This document shows, piece after piece, positions 42,553-51,615 of a stretch of 64,000 bases of DNA. The DNA is taken from the NCBI RefSeq assembly GCF_900115075.1, contig NZ_FOVG01000002.1, forward strand, positions 434,001 through 498,000, written 5' to 3'. This DNA is from Candidatus Pantoea varia (lineage in GTDB: Bacteria; Pseudomonadota; Gammaproteobacteria; Enterobacterales; Enterobacteriaceae). The notes beneath the pieces were generated by a model. The model searched no databases, was not told the origin of the DNA, and saw only the letters and a list, made by a program, of their open reading frames with translations. Position numbers and translations under genes: made by a program. Within the stretch, counting starts at the first letter, position 1. Each line of letters starts with the position of its first letter.

Positions 42553-42681
42553 CTGTAACGATTCGTCGCGCCGCTGTTGGCAGTTTGTTAACAATTCTGT
42601 AAACTCTTGCGGTGAAAGTCCCGGTGGAACAAGGGCATTATAAGAAAGTCTGACCCGCCGGATATCAATTAAGAGGTCATG

Positions 42682-44106
42682 ATGAGTACAGAGATGAAAA
42701 CCCAGGTCGTGGTACTTGGGGCAGGTCCTGCAGGTTACTCTGCAGCCTTCCGTTGTGCGGATTTAGGTCTGGAAACCGTACTGGTTGAGCGTTACAGCAC
42801 CCTCGGTGGTGTTTGTCTGAACGTCGGTTGTATCCCATCTAAAGCGCTGCTGCATGTTGCTAAAGTAATTGAAGAGGCGAAAGCCCTTGAAGAGCATGGC
42901 ATCGTGTTTGGCCAGCCATCTACTGATATCAACAAGATTCGCAGCTGGAAAGAGAAGGTTATCAACCAGTTGACTGGCGGCCTGTCAGGTATGGCAAAAG
43001 GTCGTAAAGTCACTGTGGTTAATGGCCTCGGTAAATTCACCGGAGCTAACACCCTGGTGGTTGAAGGAGAAGGCGGCGCGACCACCATCAACTTCGATAA
43101 TGCCATCATCGCTGCGGGTTCACGCCCAATCGAACTGCCATTCATTCCACATGAAGATCCACGCGTCTGGGACTCTACCGATGCGCTGGAACTGAAAGAA
43201 GTGCCGAAGCGTCTGTTGGTTATGGGCGGCGGCATCATCGGTCTGGAAATGGCGACGGTTTATCATGCGCTGGGTTCAGAGATCGATGTGGTTGAGATGT
43301 TCGACCAGGTTATCCCGGCTGCGGATAAAGACGTGGTGAAAGTCTTTACCAAGAAAATCAGCAAGAAATTTAACCTGATGCTGGAAACCAAAGTGACCGC
43401 CGTTGAAGCGAAAGACGATGGCATTTACGTTTCAATGGAAGGCAAAAAAGCACCAGGTGAAGCGCAGCGTTATGACGCGGTGCTGGTAGCTATCGGTCGT
43501 GTGCCGAATGGTAAAGGTCTGGATGCCGGTAAAGCGGGCGTGGAAGTGGACGACCGTGGCTTCATCCGCGTCGACAAGCAGATGCGCACCAACGTGCCAC
43601 ACATCTATGCTATTGGCGACATCGTCGGTCAGCCAATGCTGGCGCATAAAGGCGTGCATGAAGGCCACGTTGCGGCAGAAGTGATCTCCGGTCTGAAGCA
43701 CTACTTCGATCCGAAAGTGATCCCTTCAATTGCCTATACTGAGCCAGAAGTTGCCTGGGTCGGTCTGACCGAGAAAGAAGCGAAAGAGAAAGGCATCAGC
43801 TACGAGACATCCACCTTCCCGTGGGCTGCTTCTGGCCGTGCTATCGCTTCTGATTGTGCAGACGGCATGACCAAACTGATTTTCGACAAAGAGACGCACC
43901 GTATTATTGGTGGCGCGATTGTCGGCACTAACGGCGGCGAGCTGTTAGGCGAAATCGGTCTGGCCATTGAGATGGGTTGTGATGCGGAAGATATCGCGCT
44001 GACCATCCATGCTCACCCGACCCTGCATGAGTCAGTCGGTCTGGCTGCAGAAATCTTCGAAGGTAGCATCACCGATCTGCCTAACGCGAAAGCGAAGAAG
44101 AAATAA
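42682..44106 (+). CDS. lpdA: dihydrolipoamide dehydrogenase LpdA (E3)
   Basis: LpdA is the FAD enzyme that reoxidises lipoamide in the pyruvate and 2-oxoglutarate dehydrogenase complexes and in the glycine cleavage system. I chose the second ATG of ATGATG (42682), 5 bases from AGAGGT, which gives 474 residues as in E. coli. The FAD motif GAGPAGYSAA is at residues 12-21, the redox disulfide is CLNVGC (about Cys45 and Cys50), the NAD motif is GGGIIGLEMA and the catalytic base lies in HAHPTLHES. Confidence 0.97.
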   Translation: MSTEMKTQVVVLGAGPAGYSAAFRCADLGLETVLVERYSTLGGVCLNVGCIPSKALLHVAKVIEEAKALEEHGIVFGQPSTDINKIRSWKEKVINQLTGGLSGMAKGRKVTVVNGLGKFTGANTLVVEGEGGATTINFDNAIIAAGSRPIELPFIPHEDPRVWDSTDALELKEVPKRLLVMGGGIIGLEMATVYHALGSEIDVVEMFDQVIPAADKDVVKVFTKKISKKFNLMLETKVTAVEAKDDGIYVSMEGKKAPGEAQRYDAVLVAIGRVPNGKGLDAGKAGVEVDDRGFIRVDKQMRTNVPHIYAIGDIVGQPMLAHKGVHEGHVAAEVISGLKHYFDPKVIPSIAYTEPEVAWVGLTEKEAKEKGISYETSTFPWAASGRAIASDCADGMTKLIFDKETHRIIGGAIVGTNGGELLGEIGLAIEMGCDAEDIALTIHAHPTLHESVGLAAEIFEGSITDLPNAKAKKK

Positions 44107-44127
44107 GTTTCTACCGCAGCTACTGAG

Positions 44128-44156
44128 AAAGCTCCCGTTACGGGGGCTTTTTTTTC
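44128..44156 (+). terminator. intrinsic terminator after lpdA
   Basis: AAAGCTCCCG (44128-44137) pairs with CGGGGGCTTT (44141-44150) with one T-G wobble and is followed by a T run. It separates lpdA from the CRISPR array, so the array is not read from the lpdA promoter. Confidence 0.85.
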
Positions 44157-44268
44157 GCCTGAATTTTGGGCTGGGATGAGGTGTAATATTGGGTAAAATC
44201 AGAGCGCTAAATTCGGTAGGATTTTTGGGTGACAATAAGTATATAGTAATCAGATAGATAAATTTAGA
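44157..44268 (+). promoter_or_regulatory. putative CRISPR leader
   Basis: This 112-base AT-rich, non-coding stretch (TATATAGTAATCAGATAG and similar) lies directly before the first perfect repeat. In type I-E arrays the leader adjoins the best-conserved, most recent repeats and carries the promoter; this end fits. No integration host factor site is clear to me. Confidence 0.55.
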
Positions 44269-44835
44269 GTGTTCCCCGCGTGAGCGGGGATAAACCGAAT
44301 TACTCAGTCCGGTTAATTATCGAATCCATGTGTTCCCCGCGTGAGCGGGGATAAACCGGCGATGGCGGTTACTGGCGGTTTTGCGATGGTGTGTTCCCCG
44401 CGTGAGCGGGAATAGACCTGGATGACTCTATGATAGTCATAGCAGACAGCCATGTTCCCCGCTTCCGCGGGGATGAGCCGATACTGTCCACCGATTCGCT
44501 TTTGCTGAAGCGTCTTCCCCGCGTCAGTGGAGATGAACCGGGTGGCAGTACTCGTGTGTTTGTCGCTCCCCGCAGGAGCGGGGTTAAAATGTTCAGGAAC
44601 CTGTGTTCCTGCGTCTTTAAATACCCTTCCCCACGCAAGCAGGAATCTTCCCTCGTTTCAGCGGTTTAACTCAGGCATTTATCGATTTTCCTTACGCGAG
44701 CAGGTATAGACTGCAGCAGAATGTCTGCTTAAAATCAGCCGGCCAGAATTCCTCGCGTGAGCAGGGATAAACCGGTTATTCGCTGAATTATCGGTATCAG
44801 TAAGGCGTGATCCCCGCGCAAGCGGGGACAAACCA
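44269..44835 (+). CRISPR. orphan type I-E CRISPR array, 10 repeats and 9 spacers, partly degenerate
   Basis: The 29-base repeats begin at 44269, 44330, 44391, 44452, 44512, 44563, 44624, 44685, 44746 and 44807. The first two are identical (GTGTTCCCCGCG, TGAGCGGGGAT, AAACCG); the later ones carry about 3, 6, 5, 8, 12, 10, 4 and 5 mismatches. Spacers are 32 bases except the fourth (31) and the fifth (22). The repeat is the enterobacterial I-E type with a CCCCGC/GCGGGG hairpin. No cas gene is in the window. The last repeat ends 14 bases before the LysR gene stop. Repeats 3-10 may not be processed well by Cas6e. Confidence 0.9.
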
Positions 44836-44849
44836 CTCTGTTTTGTTGC

Positions 44850-45749
44850 TTATCCGCGCGCCTCCCAGGACGCCACCCGTTCAATAAACATCTGCGCCAG
44901 CGCCGCAATCGCGCTGTTGCCTGGCAGTCTCTCTTCATTCATATGCATCACCAGCGAACTGCTGCGTCGACGGCCCTGCAGCAGCGGCAGGGGACGGAGT
45001 TCACCGCTCTCTAACAGGACTGCGATATTCTGTTCCGGCAGCCAGCCATAACCTAGCTGATGCTGGACTGCTTCAATCGCTGCCGACAGCGTCGTGAATG
45101 ACCAGTTCTCCGCCTGATTGCCATTCACTTCTGACTGCTGCTGTTGCTGACGATCCAGAATAGTAATGCAGGGCCAGCGGGCCAGCGTGGCAGCATTGAG
45201 CGGGGCGGGTTCACGGTGCAGCGGGTGGTCGCGATGGGCGACGGCAACAAAATCGACGCTCATCAGGCTTTCGCCTGCTAAAGGCGTGTCGCCATATTGC
45301 GCCACCAGCCAGAGATCGGCCTGATGTTCCGCCAGTCTTTCAGGCGTTTCGCTGCGGACGATTTCGCTGAACCAGATGCGGACATGCGGATAGCGCTGCT
45401 GAAAGGTCTGTAGCACATCAAACAGCAGGGGTTTGGGCAGCGTCGCATCGACCATCAGATCGATGCGCGAACGCTCGCCGCGTTGCAGGGCATTAGCCTG
45501 AGCCTCAAGCGCGCCGAATCCTTCCAGCAGCGGGCGAACCTGCGCGAGCAACTGATGCCCCTCTGCACTCAACACGGCGCGGCGCCCCTCCTGCTGCAAC
45601 AAGGTTAAACCCAGCCGCTGTTGAAGCAGGCTCAACTGATAGCTCAGTGAAGACTGACTGCGATTATTCTTCTCCGCTGCCAGCGCAAAACTCCCCTCAC
45701 TCACTACCGCGTCGAGCAGATACCACTGTTCCAGGGTTGTCTTGTACAT
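44850..45749 (-). CDS. LysR family transcriptional regulator
   Basis: This is a 299-residue LysR-type regulator. The winged helix-turn-helix is at residues 1-60 (YLLDAVVSEGSFALAAEKNNRSQSSLSYQLSLLQQRLG), followed by a periplasmic-binding-like effector domain (LysR substrate-binding). It is transcribed divergently from the phenolic acid decarboxylase gene with a 105-base gap. LysR regulators normally control such divergent neighbours, so it probably senses hydroxycinnamic acids; this is inference from position. Confidence 0.88.
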   Translation of the reverse strand: MYKTTLEQWYLLDAVVSEGSFALAAEKNNRSQSSLSYQLSLLQQRLGLTLLQQEGRRAVLSAEGHQLLAQVRPLLEGFGALEAQANALQRGERSRIDLMVDATLPKPLLFDVLQTFQQRYPHVRIWFSEIVRSETPERLAEHQADLWLVAQYGDTPLAGESLMSVDFVAVAHRDHPLHREPAPLNAATLARWPCITILDRQQQQQSEVNGNQAENWSFTTLSAAIEAVQHQLGYGWLPEQNIAVLLESGELRPLPLLQGRRRSSSLVMHMNEERLPGNSAIAALAQMFIERVASWEARG

Positions 45750-45854
45750 GGTAACTCATCTAAAAATTGAATGGTTTAGTGCTAAAAATAGCGTTATTCA
45801 TCGCTTTTGTAACGCGCAATAATCACCTCAAGGAAAACAAATGAGGAATTAACC

Positions 45855-46364
45855 ATGAGCACTTTTGATAAACATGACCTGTCTGGCATCGTCGGCAAAC
45901 ATCTGGTTTATACCTATGACAACGGCTGGAACTACGAGCTCTACATCAAAAATGCCAGCACCATCGACTACCGTATTCACAGTGGCATGGTGGGTAATCG
46001 CTGGGTTAAAAATCAGCACGTCTATGTCGTTCGTCTGGCGCAGGATGTCTATAAAGTATCCTGGACCGAACCAACCGGTACCGATGTCAGCCTGGCGGTC
46101 AATCTGGCTGATAAAATCTTCCACGGCACCATCTTCTTCCCACGCTGGGTAATGAACAACCCGGAGAAAACTGTCTGTTTCCAGAATGATCATCTGGAAG
46201 AGATGGCAAAATTCCGCGAAGCGGGTCCGGCTTATCCAACCGAAATTATTGATGAATTCGCGACGCTGACCATGATTCGCAATGTGGGCGAAAATAACGA
46301 AAGCGTGGTGGATTGCCCTCCTGACCAGCTGCCTGCTAACTGGCCTGCCAACCTGAAAAATTAA
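45855..46364 (+). CDS. padC: phenolic acid decarboxylase PadC
   Basis: PadC is a cofactor-free decarboxylase that turns ferulic, p-coumaric and caffeic acids into vinyl phenols, a detoxification step in plant-associated bacteria. The 169-residue beta-barrel protein matches the PAD family along its length. Active-site residues by analogy with Bacillus PadC are Tyr19 and Tyr21 (VYTYDNGWNYELY), Arg49 (MVGNRWV) and Glu72 (WTEPTG). It has its own 3' hairpin. It is absent from this site in E. coli, so it is an accessory gene here. Confidence 0.94.
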   Translation: MSTFDKHDLSGIVGKHLVYTYDNGWNYELYIKNASTIDYRIHSGMVGNRWVKNQHVYVVRLAQDVYKVSWTEPTGTDVSLAVNLADKIFHGTIFFPRWVMNNPEKTVCFQNDHLEEMAKFREAGPAYPTEIIDEFATLTMIRNVGENNESVVDCPPDQLPANWPANLKN

Positions 46365-46371
46365 CAAAGAA

Positions 46372-46398
46372 CAGAAGAGGTCATGACGACCTCTTCTG
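46372..46398 (+). terminator. hairpin after padC
   Basis: The 11-bp stem CAGAAGAGGTC (46372-46382) with GACCTCTTCTG (46388-46398) has a 5-base loop and lies 7 bases after the padC stop. The T-tract is weak. Confidence 0.6.
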
Positions 46399-46452
46399 CT
46401 TAGTCGTTTCTGACCTGCAGCTTCTGATGTGTAACTTATTAAGGGACGAAAA

Positions 46453-47310
46453 ATGGATTTATCGACAAAGGTTTTTATCAGTAGTGACCAGCACGACGGC
46501 TTCGGTGTCAGTTCCACCCTCATCATGGGTGAGAAAGAGGCGATGTTAGTCGACGCCCAGTTCACGCTGTCGAATGCGCATCGATTAGTGGCTGAAATTA
46601 TCGAAACCGGTCTCGACCTGAAACGCATTTTTATTACCCATCTGCATCCCGATCATTTCATGGGTCTTGAAGTGATTAAATCTGTCTTTCCTGATGCCGA
46701 AATCTTCTCCTATAAGCAGGTCGCCGAAGACGTTAATGACGCCTTTGACTTCAAAATTGAATACTGGGGTAAGCAGGTATTAAAAGAGAATGGTGCCCGC
46801 ACTAAGTTTCCGATTACTGAACTGGAAGAGGATACGATCTGGCTGGAAGGGCAGGAGATTAAAATTCTTAGCGATCTCAGCGGCGATTGCATCCGGGTGA
46901 CACCGCTCTGGATCCCATCGACGAAAACGCTGATCGCCTCTGATGTGGTCTTCGCTGACGCACACGTCTGGATTGCCGATATGCGCACGCCGGAGCGGAT
47001 GGAGAAATGGATGGAAAGCCTGGACAGGCTGGAAGCGCTGGAGCCGATAATGCTGATCCCTGGCCACTCGCGAACCACACCCACCCTCAGCCCGTCGGCG
47101 ATTGGCTTTACCCGCACCTATATCAAAGATTTCATCAGGACGCTGCATAAGGTCAAAAACAGTGAAGAGCTGGTGCAGGAGATGGAACGAATCTATCCCA
47201 ACCTGCCGGTGAAAATCTGTCTCGACTACAGTGCGCGAATTCTGAAAGATCACTACGTCTGGCCGGGTGACTGGCCACTCTCACTGCGGGAAATGAAAAC
47301 CACGCTGTAA
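46453..47310 (+). CDS. MBL-fold metallo-hydrolase
   Basis: This is a 285-residue metallo-beta-lactamase-fold hydrolase. The metal motif HLHPDH is at residues 63-68, with a further ligand Asp in SDVVFAD and a His in PGHSRTTP. It has no signal peptide. It follows padC in the same direction after an 88-base gap with a hairpin, so it may be a separate transcript. The substrate is unknown. The family includes glyoxalase II-like, lactonase and quorum-quenching enzymes, none of which can be picked from the sequence. Confidence 0.8.
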   Translation: MDLSTKVFISSDQHDGFGVSSTLIMGEKEAMLVDAQFTLSNAHRLVAEIIETGLDLKRIFITHLHPDHFMGLEVIKSVFPDAEIFSYKQVAEDVNDAFDFKIEYWGKQVLKENGARTKFPITELEEDTIWLEGQEIKILSDLSGDCIRVTPLWIPSTKTLIASDVVFADAHVWIADMRTPERMEKWMESLDRLEALEPIMLIPGHSRTTPTLSPSAIGFTRTYIKDFIRTLHKVKNSEELVQEMERIYPNLPVKICLDYSARILKDHYVWPGDWPLSLREMKTTL

Positions 47311-47329
47311 TCCTCTGACGCGAGAAGAG

Positions 47330-47354
47330 CACCAGGCTGATATCCGGCCTGGTG
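47330..47354 (+). terminator. stem-loop after the MBL hydrolase gene
   Basis: CACCAGGC (47330-47337) pairs with GCCTGGTG (47347-47354). Little T follows, so termination is only probable. Confidence 0.45.
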
Positions 47355-47596
47355 TTGATCTCGTCCTGAATCCCTCTCAGCTGTACGCCAGACGTCTGCT
47401 GTTTCTATTCCTGCCAGTTATCTATTTCACTGAATCATTTCGTTAAAATCGCGGTTAAGCTGATGTCATCATGCTTCTATCTTAATGGAATGCGGTAAGC
47501 TGCTGAGAGACCCAATCAGCTGACTGAGCTGGCTGATGCGGAAGCATAAGCGGGCAGAATGGGCGTAGTGGATTATGTTGTATTTTTGTAAACAGA
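47355..47596. other. intergenic region before acnB
   Basis: The gap between the MBL gene and acnB is about 420 bases in total. This central part has no supported gene, RNA or repeat. The acnB promoter follows at its right end. Confidence 0.5.
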
Positions 47597-47625
47597 TTAA
47601 CAAACAGACGAAATCCTGCTATTCT
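47597..47625 (+). promoter_or_regulatory. acnB promoter
   Basis: TTAACA (47597-47602) and TATTCT (47620-47625) with a 17-base spacer lie 110 bases before the acnB start. It is a good sigma-70 match. Confidence 0.6.
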
Positions 47626-47734
47626 GCCCTCCGCGAAACCGGGCACCTCAACCTGGACGAGAAAGGGAAGTTTGTTCTCCATAAGTGAGCAAGGTGGTCG
47701 GAAAGCCCTACATAATGAGAGCGAGGATAACGTC

Positions 47735-50332
47735 GTGCTAGAAGAATACCGTAAGCACGTTGCCGAGCGTGCTGCCCAGGGAATTGTACCTAAGCCTTTA
47801 GAGGCTTCCCAGATGGCCGCGCTGGTTGAACTGCTGAAAAATCCACCTGCGGGTGAAGAAGAATTTTTGACCGATTTATTGGTCAACCGAGTCCCACCTG
47901 GCGTCGATGAAGCGGCGTATGTCAAAGCCGGTTTCCTGGCGGCTGTCGCCAAAGGCGAAGCAACCTCTCCTCTGATATCTCCTGAAAAAGCGGTTGAACT
48001 GCTCGGCACCATGCAGGGCGGTTACAATATTCACCCGCTGATTGAAGCGCTGGACGATAGCAAGCTTGCCCCTATTGCGGTGAAAGCCCTTTCACACACG
48101 CTGCTGATGTTCGACAACTTCTATGATGTTGAAGAGAAAGCGAAAGCGGGTAATGAATACGCGAAGCAGGTTATGCAATCCTGGGCCGATGCGGAATGGT
48201 ATCTGTCACGCCCTGAACTGGCTGAGAAAATCACCGTTACGGTGTTCAAAGTCACTGGCGAAACCAACACCGATGATCTCTCTCCAGCCCAGGATGCCTG
48301 GTCACGTCCGGACATCCCACTGCACGCCCTGGCGATGCTGAAAAATGCCCGCGAAGGCATTGAGCCGGATGAGGCAGGCAACATCGGCCCGATCAAACAG
48401 ATCGAAGCACTGAAGACCAAAGGCTTCCCACTGGCGTATGTCGGTGACGTGGTCGGAACCGGTTCTTCACGTAAATCCGCCACCAACTCGGTGCTGTGGT
48501 TTATGGGCGACGACATCCCGAACGTGCCGAATAAAAAAGGCGGCGGCGTGGTGCTTGGCAGCAAAATTGCGCCAATCTTCTTCAACACCATGGAAGATGC
48601 GGGTGCACTGCCCATTGAAGTGGACGTTAATAACCTGAACATGGGCGATGTCATCGACATCTATCCGTTCAAAGGCGAAGTCCGCAATCACGAAACCAAC
48701 GAACTGCTGGCCAGCTTCGAACTCAAAACCGAAGTGGTGATCGACGAAGTCCGTGCCGGTGGCCGTATTCCGCTGATCATCGGCCGCGGTCTGACAACCA
48801 AAGCGCGCGAGTCGCTGGGTCTGCCGCACAGCACCGTGTTCCGTCAGGCAAAAGATGTCGCGGAGAGCACCCGTGGATTCTCGCTGGCGCAGAAAATGGT
48901 TGGCCGTGCCTGTGGCGTGGCCGGTGTTCGTCCGGGTGCCTATTGTGAGCCTAAGATGACCTCGGTTGGCTCGCAGGATACTACCGGTCCGATGACCCGT
49001 GACGAGCTGAAAGATCTGGCTTGCCTGGGCTTCTCGACCGATCTGGTGATGCAGTCCTTCTGTCACACCGCCGCGTATCCTAAGCCAGTGGATGTGAGCA
49101 CGCACCACACGCTGCCAGACTTCATCATGAACCGTGGTGGTGTATCGCTGCGTCCGGGTGACGGCATTATCCACAGCTGGCTGAACCGTATGCTGCTGCC
49201 GGATACTGTCGGCACCGGTGGTGACTCCCATACCCGTTTCCCTATCGGCATCTCTTTCCCGGCGGGTTCAGGTCTGGTGGCGTTTGCGGCTGCGACGGGC
49301 GTAATGCCACTCGACATGCCGGAATCGGTGCTGGTGCGCTTCAAAGGTAAGATGGAGCCAGGCATTACGCTGCGCGATCTGGTTCACGCCATTCCGCTGT
49401 ATGCCATCAAACAGGGTCTGCTGACCGTTGAGAAGAAAGGTAAGAAAAACATCTTCTCTGGCCGCATCCTGGAGATTGAAGGTCTGCCGGATCTGAAAGT
49501 CGAGCAGGCGTTTGAGCTGTCCGATGCGTCAGCAGAACGTTCCGCTGCGGGCTGTACCATCAAGCTGGATAAAGCGCCGATTATCGAATACCTCAGCTCC
49601 AACATCGTGCTGCTGAAGTGGATGATTGCAGAAGGCTACGGCGATCGTCGTACGCTGGAGCGCCGCATTGAAGGGATGGAAAAATGGCTGGCCGATCCTC
49701 AGTTGCTTGAGCCGGATGCCGATGCTGAATATGCCGCCGTGATCGAAATTGATCTGGCTGACATCAAAGAGCCGATCCTGTGTGCGCCAAACGATCCGGA
49801 CGATGCCCGTCTGCTCTCTGACGTTCAGGGCGAGAAGATCGACGAAGTGTTTATCGGCTCGTGCATGACCAACATTGGTCACTTCCGTGCTGCCGGTAAA
49901 CTGCTGGATAGCCACAAAGGCCAGCTGCCAACCCGTCTGTGGGTGGCGCCGCCAACCAAGATGGATGCGGCACAGCTGACCGAAGAGGGCTACTACAGCG
50001 TGTTCGGCAAAAGCGGTGCGCGTATCGAGATCCCGGGCTGTTCACTCTGCATGGGTAACCAGGCACGTGTCGCAGATGGTTCGACGGTCGTTTCTACCTC
50101 GACCCGTAACTTCCCGAACCGTCTGGGTAACGGCGCTAATGTCTACCTGGCGTCAGCGGAGCTGGCTGCGGTCGCGTCTCTGCTTGGCAAACTGCCAACG
50201 CCGGATGAGTATCAGCAATTTATGGCGCAGGTCGATAAAACGGCCAGCGACACTTATCGCTATCTCAACTTCGACCAGCTGACGCAGTACACCGACAAAG
50301 CTGACGGCGTGATTTTCCAGACTGCGGTCTGA
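47735..50332 (+). CDS. acnB: aconitate hydratase B / 2-methylisocitrate dehydratase
   Basis: AcnB is the main TCA-cycle aconitase, interconverting citrate and isocitrate with a 4Fe-4S cluster; the apo form can bind mRNA. I chose GTG 47735, after GAGCGAGGA, giving 865 residues from (M)[13 protein letters not shown], the E. coli length; the 21-codon upstream extension has no family support. Cluster cysteines are visible in [10 protein letters not shown] and [17 protein letters not shown]-like N-terminal domain is followed by the swivel domain. Confidence 0.97.
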   Translation: MLEEYRKHVAERAAQGIVPKPLEASQMAALVELLKNPPAGEEEFLTDLLVNRVPPGVDEAAYVKAGFLAAVAKGEATSPLISPEKAVELLGTMQGGYNIHPLIEALDDSKLAPIAVKALSHTLLMFDNFYDVEEKAKAGNEYAKQVMQSWADAEWYLSRPELAEKITVTVFKVTGETNTDDLSPAQDAWSRPDIPLHALAMLKNAREGIEPDEAGNIGPIKQIEALKTKGFPLAYVGDVVGTGSSRKSATNSVLWFMGDDIPNVPNKKGGGVVLGSKIAPIFFNTMEDAGALPIEVDVNNLNMGDVIDIYPFKGEVRNHETNELLASFELKTEVVIDEVRAGGRIPLIIGRGLTTKARESLGLPHSTVFRQAKDVAESTRGFSLAQKMVGRACGVAGVRPGAYCEPKMTSVGSQDTTGPMTRDELKDLACLGFSTDLVMQSFCHTAAYPKPVDVSTHHTLPDFIMNRGGVSLRPGDGIIHSWLNRMLLPDTVGTGGDSHTRFPIGISFPAGSGLVAFAAATGVMPLDMPESVLVRFKGKMEPGITLRDLVHAIPLYAIKQGLLTVEKKGKKNIFSGRILEIEGLPDLKVEQAFELSDASAERSAAGCTIKLDKAPIIEYLSSNIVLLKWMIAEGYGDRRTLERRIEGMEKWLADPQLLEPDADAEYAAVIEIDLADIKEPILCAPNDPDDARLLSDVQGEKIDEVFIGSCMTNIGHFRAAGKLLDSHKGQLPTRLWVAPPTKMDAAQLTEEGYYSVFGKSGARIEIPGCSLCMGNQARVADGSTVVSTSTRNFPNRLGNGANVYLASAELAAVASLLGKLPTPDEYQQFMAQVDKTASDTYRYLNFDQLTQYTDKADGVIFQTAV

Positions 50333-50353
50333 TTCTTCACCTGGCAGTAACAG

Positions 50354-50382
50354 AAAGGGGCGATGATTCGCCCCTTTTTTTC
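50354..50382 (+). terminator. intrinsic terminator after acnB
   Basis: AAAGGGGCGA (50354-50363) pairs with TCGCCCCTTT (50368-50377) and runs into more T. It lies 22 bases after the acnB stop. Confidence 0.88.
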
Positions 50383-50520
50383 GTCCCGGCATTGGGCAGA
50401 GAGACGATCAAAAGCTGGATTTCGCCAGACAGCCTGCAATAATGCGCGACGTGTCACACTTTGTTGCACAGGCAGCACTGACACTCATTAGATGACGCGA
50501 CGACGTTGAGAGGACGGGCG

Positions 50521-50898
50521 ATGGAATATGAATTTTTACGCGATGTGACCGGACAGATTAAGGTTCGCATGTCGATGGATCATGAAGCGGTCGGCCACTG
50601 GTTCAATGAAGAAGTGAAAAACGATCCGGGATTACTGGATGAAGTGGAAGCCGCCATTGAAGACGTCAAAGGCAGCGTGCGGCAGTGGCAGCGCATCGGC
50701 AGCGAGTACACCATTCTGCTGGATGAGGAAGAGGTGATGATCCGCGCCAATCTGCTGGCACTGGAAGATGACGGCATGGAAGAGGGGATGAACTACTACG
50801 ACGAAGAGAGCCTCTCCTTCTGCGGCATTGAAGATTTTCAGCTGGTGATCGCCGCCTATCGCCAGTTTGTGAACCAGTACGGCAAACCTGTACGGTAA
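50521..50898 (+). CDS. yacL: UPF0231 family protein YacL
   Basis: YacL is a small acidic protein of unknown function, conserved next to acnB in Enterobacterales. ATG 50521 gives 125 residues (E. coli 120) starting [32 protein letters not shown]; an upstream in-frame start at 50506 lies within the ribosome-binding region (GAGAGGA). The [20 protein letters not shown] segment is highly conserved. No catalytic motif is visible. Confidence 0.93.
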   Translation: MEYEFLRDVTGQIKVRMSMDHEAVGHWFNEEVKNDPGLLDEVEAAIEDVKGSVRQWQRIGSEYTILLDEEEVMIRANLLALEDDGMEEGMNYYDEESLSFCGIEDFQLVIAAYRQFVNQYGKPVR

Positions 50899-50924
50899 AA
50901 GCCGGGCGATTTTCTCCGCCCGGC
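50897..50924 (-). terminator. terminator of the minus-strand sugar-acid operon
   Basis: GCCGGGCG (50901-50908) pairs with CGCCCGGC (50917-50924). On the minus strand it is followed by TTTT (50900-50897). It lies between convergent yacL and the SDR gene and probably ends both transcripts. Confidence 0.7.
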
Positions 50925-50931
50925 CAGTTAA

Positions 50932-51615
50932 CTAACTTAGCGACGCCCCCCCACACATCACCAGCTGCTGACCGGTAATCGCCGCAGCCGCAGGCGAGAG
51001 CAGGAAATCAACCAGTCCGGCCACTTCCTGTGGCTGAATGTAGCGACCTATCGGCGGCAATTTTGGCGGTGAACTGGCCCGTCCTGGCTGTTGCAGCATC
51101 GGCGTTTCGGTGGCACCTGGCGCCACAATATTGGCGGTAATGCCACGCGGAGCCAGCTCTGACGCCCAGCTACGCACCATGCCGATCATCGCCGATTTGG
51201 TGGTCACATACTGACTGCGGCCTGCCGCGCCCCCTGACGTACGACTGCCCAGCAGCACCAGTCTGCCGCCTGCACGCATCCGGGGTGCAAAATGATTCGC
51301 CAGCTGTTCTGCGGCGGCAACATGCAGTTGCCACAGACGTACGCTGGCGCTCAGATCCAGCTCCCCCAGCGGCGCGGCCTGCATCATTCCCGCTGCATGG
51401 ATCACGGCCTGCGGCACTGGCAGTTCGTCCAGTAAAGCCTGCAGTGCCGCGCTATCGCTGATATCGATCTGATGGCTCTGCCAGCCCGCTTCAGCCCGGT
51501 TTATCGCCGAGCGACTCAGGCCGGTCACCTGCCAGCCTTCAGCCAGCAGGCGATCCACAATCGCCTGGCCGATGCCGGAACTGGCTCCGGTCACCAGTGC
51601 CATTCGTTCAATCAC
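50932..51615 (-). CDS. SDR family oxidoreductase
   Basis: This is a short-chain NAD(P)-dependent dehydrogenase of 227 residues. The cofactor loop TGASSGIG is at residues 9-16, NAG is replaced by HAAG near 73, catalytic Ser is about 124, and the YxxxK pair is Tyr136 and Lys140. I used GTG 51615, which overlaps the previous stop and follows GGAGGT; an ATG four codons on lacks a ribosome site. It is the last gene of the five-gene operon and probably oxidises or reduces a sugar-derived hydroxyl; the substrate is unknown. Confidence 0.88.
   Translation of the reverse strand: MIERMALVTGASSGIGQAIVDRLLAEGWQVTGLSRSAINRAEAGWQSHQIDISDSAALQALLDELPVPQAVIHAAGMMQAAPLGELDLSASVRLWQLHVAAAEQLANHFAPRMRAGGRLVLLGSRTSGGAAGRSQYVTTKSAMIGMVRSWASELAPRGITANIVAPGATETPMLQQPGRASSPPKLPPIGRYIQPQEVAGLVDFLLSPAAAAITGQQLVMCGGASLS

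Noticed and set aside
44369..44669. Open frames inside the CRISPR array (89, 79 and 60 codons)
   Set aside because: Their repeated SPRKRG, PAHAGN or PRVSGDE segments come from the repeats themselves; these are known CRISPR artefacts.
47672..47734. 21-codon N-terminal extension of acnB
   Set aside because: Family start is the GTG at 47735 with a good ribosome site; the extension covers the leader of the mRNA.
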